A stretch of DNA of 21,444 nt from positions 1 to 21,444 of the forward strand of contig JADLBA010000146.1 of NCBI GenBank assembly GCA_020848015.1, given 5' to 3'. Both the position numbers and the translations under genes were made by a program. The notes beneath the pieces were generated by a model. That model saw only the letters and a program-made list of their open reading frames with translations. It searched no databases and was not told the origin of the DNA. The stretch's first letter is position 1; every line of letters begins with the position of its first letter. Positions 6,870 through 13,050 of this stretch are shown one piece after another. The stretch is from Crocinitomicaceae bacterium. GTDB lineage: Bacteria; Bacteroidota; Bacteroidia; Flavobacteriales_D; Sanyastnellaceae.

Positions 6870-8210
6870 TTATTTTTTTGTGGAAAAAAGAGTAGGGTTG
6901 ACACTGAACATGACATACGCCCATTGCGGAAACAATGCGCTGTCTCCACCACGGATATATTCCATAGAGCGAGTAGCTGCCATCCAAGAGTAGCCAATTT
7001 CAAGCATGACTTCTTTTGAAACCCTGAAGTTGAATTTTATATCATTCTCAAAACCGAGGTATGGATCAATTACTTTACTATTCACAAAATATTTGTTCTG
7101 CAGGAAAAAAAGATGAAAGTCTGAACGCAATGTGACCGATGGTGTGAAATCATAGAAGATAAACATGTAAGGGTTGATCAGTCCCGCACCTTTCACATCC
7201 GACGGGAATCGTGTAAAGTAATCCATCGCCCCCATGAAGCGATGGGCAACTCCATAAAGCGGAACAAATGTGTTCGATTTTTTATTGTACGTCAACGTAG
7301 CATCATTGCCACTGAGGTATTCGACTCCGAGCCTGAAGGTAAATTTTTTTACTTTGGAAAACTTGATTTCCGGCTGAATGTAGTAGGCAAGAATATCCTG
7401 GCTCGCGGGTGTCTGTCCGAATTGCACATATCCGCTGACCGTTGCATAGAATTTATTCTTCGTCCATTCAAATCTGCCGCCGTTTGTTGAGCGGGCATAG
7501 CTGAAATGCCTCGATGTATCAGTCGCCTGGAAGCCATCCAGCACATTGAGTAATGTCAGTTTGCTATTGCCCATTTTATGGGTGAACCAGAGTATGCCCA
7601 TATATTTATAATTCCCTTTGACATTGGGTGTATCATAATCGGTGCCGAAAACGTGGTCTTCTGTTTCGTTATACGCAGTACCAATATCGAATTCTGTCTT
7701 TTCATCGCGGTACTTTAGAAAAACAGCGTCGTGTGATCTTCCTTCTTGTGTCCAGTTGGATTCTGAAAAAAGACGTTGGTTGTCGTATATGATTCTCTGA
7801 CGACCTGCCTTCATAGTCCATTTATTCGAAAGGCCGAGTTCAGCCCATGCTTCAAAAATATAGAGTGAAGCTTTACCTTCGGTGGTGAGGCGGTCTCCCC
7901 AGAAACGCGCATCGGCAATAGACAGATAAGTATGCACTGATCTCATCTTGAAATCGAGATTCAGCCTATTGCGCTGACTGATGAAAGCTGCCGGCTTAGT
8001 ATCTTCTGATCGCAGCATCCGGTAACCATTCCTAAACTCCGCCCTCGGACGAAATTCGTAGTCAATTTTAAATTCTGGTTTCGGCTCCGGAAGGGTGTCC
8101 TGTGCAGACACCTTGAAACTGGTTGTAAAAAGAGAAATTAGTAAAAAGACAATTTTGACGATTTTCCTAATGCTGGTCACAATAAAATAGGTTCTCGAGT
8201 TTAAGGCCAT
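6870..8210 (-). CDS. Alginate-export-like outer-membrane beta-barrel protein
   Basis: Predicted outer-membrane porin-like barrel of about 446 aa, resembling the Alginate_exp domain (AlgE-like). After a signal peptide ending FKVSAQ the mature protein starts with IDYEFRPRAEFRNGYRM, then SQRNRLNLDF and LKAGRQRIIYDNQR-like motifs (here MKAGRQRIIYDNQRLF), all typical of this family. Alternating aromatic strands follow to the C-terminus (YVMFSVNPTLF). The start is uncertain: ATG 8210 gives a long N-region, while GTG 8180 gives a tidy signal peptide (MTSIRKIVKIVFLL...). Both overlap the stop of the upstream anti-sigma-like gene, implying translational coupling. The family name does not prove alginate as substrate; no alginate synthesis genes are near. 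Confidence 0.8.
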   Translation of the reverse strand: MALNSRTYFIVTSIRKIVKIVFLLISLFTTSFKVSAQDTLPEPKPEFKIDYEFRPRAEFRNGYRMLRSEDTKPAAFISQRNRLNLDFKMRSVHTYLSIADARFWGDRLTTEGKASLYIFEAWAELGLSNKWTMKAGRQRIIYDNQRLFSESNWTQEGRSHDAVFLKYRDEKTEFDIGTAYNETEDHVFGTDYDTPNVKGNYKYMGILWFTHKMGNSKLTLLNVLDGFQATDTSRHFSYARSTNGGRFEWTKNKFYATVSGYVQFGQTPASQDILAYYIQPEIKFSKVKKFTFRLGVEYLSGNDATLTYNKKSNTFVPLYGVAHRFMGAMDYFTRFPSDVKGAGLINPYMFIFYDFTPSVTLRSDFHLFFLQNKYFVNSKVIDPYLGFENDIKFNFRVSKEVMLEIGYSWMAATRSMEYIRGGDSALFPQWAYVMFSVNPTLFSTKK

Positions 8211-8457
8211 TGCCGGTAGCAAAATCCGGTTTATCGTTTACAATATGAATGCGTGAAAAACAAACCACCGAAATAACCGCAACAGCTATTATCCACTCTA
8301 CCCAATGACTGCTGACGGATCTGCGGGAAACCTTTCGCTCTGATATTTTTTCATTGATCTTCTTTTCAAGATTTTCAAAAAAAAATTCCGGCACACGGTA
8401 AACTGTTTCTCTGTTTTTCCGCCTGCATAAAGAATCCGTTAATTTCAATTTGTTCAT
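8167..8457 (-). CDS. Putative anti-sigma factor, single-pass membrane protein
   Basis: Small protein of 96 aa with one hydrophobic helix (about residues 52-69, WVEWIIAVAVISVVCF). The N-terminal half is cytoplasmic by charge and contains YRVPEFFFENL (20-30), a version of the FxVPxxYFxxL motif often seen in small membrane proteins encoded next to ECF sigma factors in Bacteroidota. The remaining 25 residues would be periplasmic. It starts 40 nt after the sigma-factor stop and its end overlaps the barrel gene. No classical zinc-type anti-sigma domain (HxxxCxxC) is visible, so the role is inferred from position and topology. Start taken at ATG 8457; a GTG two codons earlier is possible. Confidence 0.6.
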   Translation of the reverse strand: MNKLKLTDSLCRRKNRETVYRVPEFFFENLEKKINEKISERKVSRRSVSSHWVEWIIAVAVISVVCFSRIHIVNDKPDFATGNGLKLENLFYCDQH

Positions 8458-8497
8458 GAGCACAACAATTGATTAGACAGCACGAGTGATAAAATCT

Positions 8498-9046
8498 TTA
8501 ATCAACGCATATATTTTTTTCAATTTTTTTTTCGGCAAGATGATAAGATGCATGCAGAGCGCCCTCCGAAGTACCGGTGATTGCAGCTATTTCGCTGTAT
8601 TCCCACCCCTCGAAATAGCGAAGAACAAAAACAACTCTTTGTTTTTCGGGTAGCATCGCCACCTCCTTCTCAAGCCTGATACTTATTTCTTCACCGGAAA
8701 TGTACGGACCGTTTTCTAAACGCCCGAGCAGGTAGGCTCCGGCTTTCTCAATGGGAATATGCTCATACCTGCATCTTTTTCTCAGGTGATTCAGCGATTC
8801 GTTGGTAGCAATCCGGAATAGCCAGGAGTAGATTTGAGCCTTCCCCTGAAAATAATCTAATCCCTCCCAGGCTTTGATAAATACGTCTTGGGTAATGTCG
8901 TGCGCGTCGTCAAAATCTATCACCAGCCGCCGGATATACCAATATATTTTCTCTTTATGGAGTTTCACGACCACCCCAAAAGCCTTTTCGCGCCGGGCGG
9001 GGTCTTTCAGTTGCTGAACAAGAGATTTTTCGGAAAAGAGGAACAT
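8498..9046 (-). CDS. ECF RNA polymerase sigma factor
   Basis: Sigma-70 family, extracytoplasmic-function group, 182 aa. Region 2 (about 21-93) includes DFDDAHDITQDVFIKAWEG and YSWLFRIATNESLNHLRKR, the parts that bind core polymerase and melt the -10 DNA. Region 4 (about 124-177) includes LPEKQRVVFVLRYFEGW and the helix-turn-helix EIAAITGTSEGALHASYHL that reads the -35 region. Region 3 is absent, as usual. It is followed closely by a one-TM protein and two envelope genes, so the sigma factor probably controls its own operon in response to an envelope signal. No promoter was found in the 68-nt gap upstream, so transcription may also arrive from the glycine-rich gene before it. Confidence 0.95.
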   Translation of the reverse strand: MFLFSEKSLVQQLKDPARREKAFGVVVKLHKEKIYWYIRRLVIDFDDAHDITQDVFIKAWEGLDYFQGKAQIYSWLFRIATNESLNHLRKRCRYEHIPIEKAGAYLLGRLENGPYISGEEISIRLEKEVAMLPEKQRVVFVLRYFEGWEYSEIAAITGTSEGALHASYHLAEKKIEKNICVD

Positions 9047-9114
9047 TCAGGTGCCAGAATCGTTGGTAAATCTTTTTGACAATAAAAAAAAATGACGATG
9101 ATCTGTCTCTTGGA

Positions 9115-9996
9115 TTACCAATAAACAACTACAAAACCCGAAGCACCTGAACCACCATTAGTCACATATCCCGCACCGCCGCCACCTCCACCGCCTGCTC
9201 CCGTATCGGCTGCAGCATTTCGACCATTCACGCCGCCGATACTGCCACATCCTCCGCCTACACCACCGCCGCCACCGCCGCCATAAAACATTGCACCGGT
9301 TCCCCCTCCGTTTGTTCCGGATGATCCCACTGTAAGAGTTGAATTATAGCTGCTGCCACCGAAGCCACCCGAACCAATAGTAGTATTCAGGTATCCGCCA
9401 CTTCCTACGCCACACTGGCCCCCCATTGTTGCGAGTGTGCTCGCAGTGCCTCCTGTTCCACCGGTGGCAGAAATATTGATGCCGGTACCCACAAAACTGC
9501 TTGATCCTCCATTACCTCCTGCGGTGCCATTGGTACTTGAACTTCCGGCTCCACCTGCACCGCCCGCACCTATTGTAACAGCATAGGTATTTCCCTCGGC
9601 AACAGTAAATATCCCTTCAGCAAAACCACCGCCGCCGCCACCACCACCGCCGCAATAATAGCTGCCGCCGCTGCTGCCGCCGCCACCGGCACCACCGCCT
9701 GCAACCTGCACTTTAATCAGTGTAACCCCCGTAGGAACGGTAAATGTGAGCAAGGGGCTGGAATAAATAAAGGTCTGAAATGCCTTCCACGAACTTCCGC
9801 CACCACCGGTGGCTGCCACCGCAGCATCCACATAATCTTTGTTCACTGCATCTACGCCGTTTATGGGAAGTTCAAGGCCGGTGAGTATCCGTTCGCCATC
9901 GGCTCCGGTCATCTGGATGGGTTTATCCACCTGTACCTGGCCATTCATAAATGTTGCAACAGCCAGTAAACTAAGTAATAAGAACGTCTTTTTCAT
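9115..9996 (-). CDS. Secreted glycine-rich protein with N-terminal fibre-neck-like module
   Basis: Secreted protein of 293 aa. A signal peptide (MKKTFLLLSLLAVATFMNGQ) is followed by the shared module at about 21-62, with VDKPIQMTGADGER and DAVNKDYVDAAV. Then a glycine-rich domain (about 72-293) begins FTVPTGVTLIKVQVAGGGAG, continues with YAVTIGAGGAGG and several long glycine runs, and ends GASGFVVVYW. That order (VP-G-V-x-x-x-x-V-x-x-x-GGGG, tyxVtxGxGG, terminal GxVxVxY/W) is the pattern of the Gly_rich_2-type domains found in Bacteroidota surface proteins. Three scattered cysteines are present. I start at ATG 9996, since an in-frame extension to 10053 precedes the signal peptide and crosses the promoter. 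Function is unknown; probably surface exposed. Confidence 0.85.
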   Translation of the reverse strand: MKKTFLLLSLLAVATFMNGQVQVDKPIQMTGADGERILTGLELPINGVDAVNKDYVDAAVAATGGGGSSWKAFQTFIYSSPLLTFTVPTGVTLIKVQVAGGGAGGGGSSGGSYYCGGGGGGGGGFAEGIFTVAEGNTYAVTIGAGGAGGAGSSSTNGTAGGNGGSSSFVGTGINISATGGTGGTASTLATMGGQCGVGSGGYLNTTIGSGGFGGSSYNSTLTVGSSGTNGGGTGAMFYGGGGGGGVGGGCGSIGGVNGRNAAADTGAGGGGGGGAGYVTNGGSGASGFVVVYW

Positions 9997-10021
9997 GATT
10001 GTTTCAGTTATTTGGTTATGG

Positions 10022-10050
10022 CGAATGTAAACATTTGGTTTTATCCTCAA
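10022..10050 (-). promoter_or_regulatory. Probable promoter of the glycine-rich gene
   Basis: Minus strand: TTG (10050-10048), 18 bp, TACATTCG (10029-10022). The box deviates by one base from TAnnTTTG. It lies 25 nt upstream of the ATG at 9996. Confidence 0.55.
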
Positions 10051-10207
10051 CAATTTAATGGAAATTCAGAAACGTATTGGTTTGAAAATTTTAGCACATA
10101 GCAGTTTAGAAGAGAGAAAATAAAACCTGTAGTTTATCTATAGTTTAGCACTACATTACTCAAACAATACAATAATTTGCCATAATAGAAGGACTTTGCG
10201 GTGAATT

Positions 10208-10840
10208 GAAGCAACACAAAAATTTTACTTTCCATTAACCAAAGGTCGTTTATTCGGATGGTATGCTACCCTTTTTCCTTAGGGGAGAAGTGGTATGCAA
10301 AAGATCATTAAGGGTAGATGGAGAGACAACCGTCCGGAAGTTCCGAAGCAAGTCATTTCACGGCCAATGAGAAAAGAAAAAATTCACTTTGAAGGCCGCC
10401 TTCTACAGCACTTAAAAAGAAAATGCGAGTGTTTCTGAAATGGATTAATTCAAGAGATAGTTTTATCCCCTCAGCAAGGCGGGTATAGCTCATTTGTGGT
10501 TTGTGTCAATCCATCCTTTTGACTATGGCAATGATCCGCCAGAACAATTACCGATATATAATTGACAAGTGCAGATGGCATTCTTCAGCGCTTTTACAGT
10601 ATGTCCGCACAAATAATACTGAAATGCAAACAGTACTACCAAATACTTGAAAAAACACAAAGAGGAAATGCTGATATTACAAAATGGTTGGAATGGTTTC
10701 TTATCTGTCTAAATGATACTCTGATTGAAGCAGATAAAACCCTTTCCGGTGTCATTAACAAAGCACGGTATTGGGATTGGCTGAAAGAAAAAACTCTCAA
10801 TGAACGCAAGCGAAGAATGATCAATAAAATTCTGGATGGA
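10208..10840 (+). pseudogene. Decayed Fic-family (DUF4172-type) protein gene
   Basis: Four pieces in three frames read in order as a Fic protein, the family that AMPylates targets using an HPFxxGNGRxxR motif. Piece 1 (10208 to about 10400) gives LTKGRLFGWYATLFP, an in-frame TAG at 10280-10282, GRSGMQKI, then EKIHFE. Piece 2 (about 10417-10466, frame shifted) gives KKMRVFLKWIN. Piece 3 (10476-10532, shifted again) gives KAGIAHLWFVSIHPFDYGN with the Fic motif cut off after GN. Piece 4 (10535-10840, shifted again) gives SARTITDI, a TAA at 10559-10561, then QRFYSMSAQI, TKWLEWFLICL and ERKRRMINKILDG. The N-terminal part and the C-terminal winged helix are gone; homology stops 12 nt before the DUF1554 gene's end. 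At least three frameshifts and two stops make it clearly dead. Confidence 0.85.
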
Positions 10841-10852
10841 CAGGTTATATAC

Positions 10853-11854
10853 TCACTGTTCAAAGCAATATAATCTTCTGGCATACGAACATCCCTGTCC
10901 TGCACTTGCTTGTGTCCAACCGGTATTTGTCAATCCCATCTGGCCGGTATGATCATACGGATTAGAAGAAGAAGTCCAGTCAACACAGGAATAATTGATG
11001 CTCGGAAACGAATCGAACACCCACTTTACCCCGAACTCATTGGTAGCAGTAAAAACCTGCGTTTCTCCTGATGGAATATTTCCGAATTCATCTCGGTTAA
11101 TCGGGATGGAAATAGAACCATCAATCAGATCCGCTTTGCTTACTGCAATGGTCTGGCCATCCGTGCGTACATATAGTCCGTCAGAAATCCTATCCTTGGC
11201 ATTTACTGAAGTAGTACTAAGCCAAGCCTTATAGGTACCTGAAAGCCCTGCAGCATCAGCGCGGTCCTGACAAATATTATCTGCTCCAGTCAAGCCTCCT
11301 AATGAACCGTTTTGAGTCGTACTGGTTACAAATACAACATTTGCATTTACCACCGAAAGAGTAATGGGTACTGTCTCTACTCCCCCTCCTCCGTTAGCTG
11401 AAACTACGATATTGTATATCCCCGGCACCGCAGAAACAGATGCAGTAAAAACCAGTGAAGCCGTAAAGGTCGGATATCCTCCGGACGGTGTAAGATTATA
11501 TGAAACATTCGCAGGAACTCCACTAAGCGTAAGAGATACCGGTGCCCCTCCGCCACTCAGAAAAGTGGAACTCAGAATTACGGGATTAACTGAAGTATTT
11601 GCCCCCACCCCAACAGAAAGTGTCGAAATACTGGCTGCTAATGAAAACTCCATTGTTGCTCCACTTAACCCGCTGATAGCATCATCCACATACTTTTTGT
11701 TCGCTGCATCAAAATCATTAACCACAGTTTGAACGCCCTCAATTTTAGCATCACCACCACTACCTGTTAGTTGAATTTTATGATCTACCTCAACTTGAGC
11801 AAAGGTCAACTGACAAGAAAGGAGTGTCAATAAAAGCGTATATATGTTATTCAT
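10853..11854 (-). CDS. Secreted DUF1554 protein with fibre-neck-like module and Ig-like region
   Basis: Secreted protein of 333 aa in four parts. Residues 1-19 are a signal peptide. Residues 20-62 are the shared module (VEVDHKIQLTGSGGDAKIEG, DAANKKYVDDAIS), the most divergent of the three copies here. Residues about 70-168 look like an Ig-like beta-sandwich (LSVGVGANTSVNPVILSS, VSLTLSGVPANVSYNLTP, VPGIYNIVVSA). Residues about 170-333 are a DUF1554 domain, as in Leptospira and Bacteroidota surface proteins: VFVTSTTQNGSLGGLTGADN, GTYKAWLS, INRDEFGN, NTGWTQAS and the terminal CSYARRLYCFEQ with paired cysteines. Role unknown; probably ligand binding or adhesion. It lies 100 nt downstream of another secreted gene and may share its transcript. 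Confidence 0.85.
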   Translation of the reverse strand: MNNIYTLLLTLLSCQLTFAQVEVDHKIQLTGSGGDAKIEGVQTVVNDFDAANKKYVDDAISGLSGATMEFSLAASISTLSVGVGANTSVNPVILSSTFLSGGGAPVSLTLSGVPANVSYNLTPSGGYPTFTASLVFTASVSAVPGIYNIVVSANGGGGVETVPITLSVVNANVVFVTSTTQNGSLGGLTGADNICQDRADAAGLSGTYKAWLSTTSVNAKDRISDGLYVRTDGQTIAVSKADLIDGSISIPINRDEFGNIPSGETQVFTATNEFGVKWVFDSFPSINYSCVDWTSSSNPYDHTGQMGLTNTGWTQASAGQGCSYARRLYCFEQ

Positions 11855-11954
11855 ACGAGTATTTTATTTGTTTCTAATAACCAATGATCAAATTGAAGCT
11901 TCCAGTGTTGCTGTTGCAAAGAAAATCACATTGTAATCTTACCTTTGGGAGCCA

Positions 11955-12413
11955 TTACGGAACCACATTAAATTCAATTACACTGATGCGAAAAACACCA
12001 TTTCCCGCCGCCAATGTAGTAGATTCTGGCAGCCATATACTTCCGGAAAGCAGGCTGATCGCTGATGATGTCGCTGCAGAAACTGGGCGCGTTCCTGTCC
12101 CTGAACTACTTCCGCCTCTATCAGTTACTGAAATTGTACTAGCGGAATAATGTGAATCGCTTGATGCCACGATAGCTGTCGTTCCATCAACGATTATTTC
12201 GTGAGTAGTGGAGCGAATGTCTTCCACATTACTTCCGCCAGCGGCACTTGTAAGGCGGGTAGTGGGAATGATATTGGAGACTTTCCAGACCTTATCAGCC
12301 GGAACTGTTTCAGACGCACCAATTAGTTTTACCTGACTGAACTGGAGAGTTCCTTGTGCGAATAAAGAATTAAATGCGGAACAAATAATTATGCAAGTAA
12401 ATATAATTTTCAT
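11955..12413 (-). CDS. Small secreted protein of unknown function
   Basis: 152 aa with a clear signal peptide (MKIIFTCIIICSAFNSLFAQ). The mature part starts GTLQFSQVKLIGASETVPAD and KVWKVSNI, continues with Ser/Thr-rich beta-type sequence and ends FRISVIEFNVVP. I recall similar 'VPAGKVWKV' openings in uncharacterised secreted Bacteroidota proteins but know no function. It lacks the D-A-V-N-K module of its neighbours. It is on the same strand as the DUF1554 and glycine-rich genes and is the first gene of that group after a long non-coding stretch, so it may lead a transcription unit. Confidence 0.6.
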   Translation of the reverse strand: MKIIFTCIIICSAFNSLFAQGTLQFSQVKLIGASETVPADKVWKVSNIIPTTRLTSAAGGSNVEDIRSTTHEIIVDGTTAIVASSDSHYSASTISVTDRGGSSSGTGTRPVSAATSSAISLLSGSIWLPESTTLAAGNGVFRISVIEFNVVP

Positions 12414-12454
12414 AATGGGTATAATTAAACTCTCGTGATTGTCTTATATAATTG

Positions 12455-12462
12455 CGAAAGTA
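12455..12462 (-). promoter_or_regulatory. Candidate -7 box of the small secreted gene
   Basis: Minus strand TACTTTCG, one mismatch to TAnnTTTG, 41 nt before the ATG at 12413. No -33 TTG at 19 bp; only T-rich sequence. Confidence 0.35.
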
Positions 12463-12879
12463 CAACATTTCAACAAAATCGAAAAAAGTAAATCTTAACT
12501 CTTCAATAAGTATCTATGTAGAACTGATTAGGTTACTCATAATAGATTGCTTCCTGCCAAAGATATCTATCGCCCCCATGCGATCAAGTTCATTGCCTAT
12601 TTCTCTGGATAGAAAGTCCACTCAACCCTAAAAAAATAGCAGCTCTCTCACGGCTATATACCCGAATTGTCTGTGGCGTTTCTGCTATTACTACCAGTCC
12701 AATGTCCGTAAGCCTGCTTCTTCTTAATCTGCCATCCTCATAGCTACTTTCTATATTTCAAAAATAGCACACGCCAAATCGGAGCATTGCCCCCTTCTGT
12801 CTGAAGATTTACCTAATAGAACAAGCTATACCGCCATTTTCAAAACGCAACAGCGCATTTTCCTTTCGGCATAACACTA
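12463..12879. other. Gene-poor spacer upstream of rpsA, with a possible coding remnant
   Basis: No intact gene is visible. On the minus strand a broken reading frame runs from about 12755 down to about 12600 (containing DGRLRRSRLTDIGLVV, AETPQTIRVYSRERAA and IFLGLSGLSIQ) and, after a stop and shift, continues to about 12515 (NELDRMGAIDIFGRKQSI). The composition is protein-like and the pieces join naturally, suggesting a decayed gene, but I do not recognise the family. Confidence 0.35.
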
Positions 12880-12911
12880 TTTTGTCAACAATAATTTTCT
12901 TTGTATCTTCG
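12880..12911 (+). promoter_or_regulatory. Consensus promoter of rpsA
   Basis: TTTTG (12880-12884), exactly 19 bp, TATCTTCG (12904-12911). Matches the Bacteroidota -33/-7 pattern with one base off in the -7 box. Predicted transcript start at about 12915, giving a leader of about 135 nt. Confidence 0.8.
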
Positions 12912-12920
12912 CGCCCCTCA

Positions 12921-13033
12921 TTTTCAGGGAGGTATGCCTGAAAAACAATAACGATATGTCCGGTTATTGAAAACAAAAAAATAACCCCTCCGGTTTCAGC
13001 AGGACATCCCGGCTCAAAAGCCCGGAAAACCGG
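12921..13033 (+). promoter_or_regulatory. Structured 5' leader of rpsA: three successive hairpins
   Basis: Three predicted hairpins fill the leader. SL1: TTTTCAGG (12921-12928) pairs perfectly with CCTGAAAA (12937-12944), loop GAGGTATG. SL2: GGTTATT (12962-12968) with AATAACC (12980-12986). SL3: CCGGTTT (12990-12996) with AAACCGG (13027-13033), enclosing CCCGGCT (13008-13014) and AGCCCGG (13019-13025) around a CAAA tetraloop. SL3 ends 17 nt before the rpsA ATG. SL1 presents GGAGG, rare in this genome, beside an ATG that opens a five-codon frame (MPEKQ, stop at 12949). Ribosomal protein S1 is known to autoregulate its mRNA in proteobacteria; a similar role here is inference. Confidence 0.55.
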
Positions 13034-13050
13034 ATACAAATTCAAGCCAA

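Noticed and set aside
9600..9720. GC-rich repeats in the glycine-rich gene as a tandem DNA repeat or CRISPR-like array
   Set aside because: The repeats are glycine codon runs in an intact frame, with irregular spacing and no conserved spacer structure.
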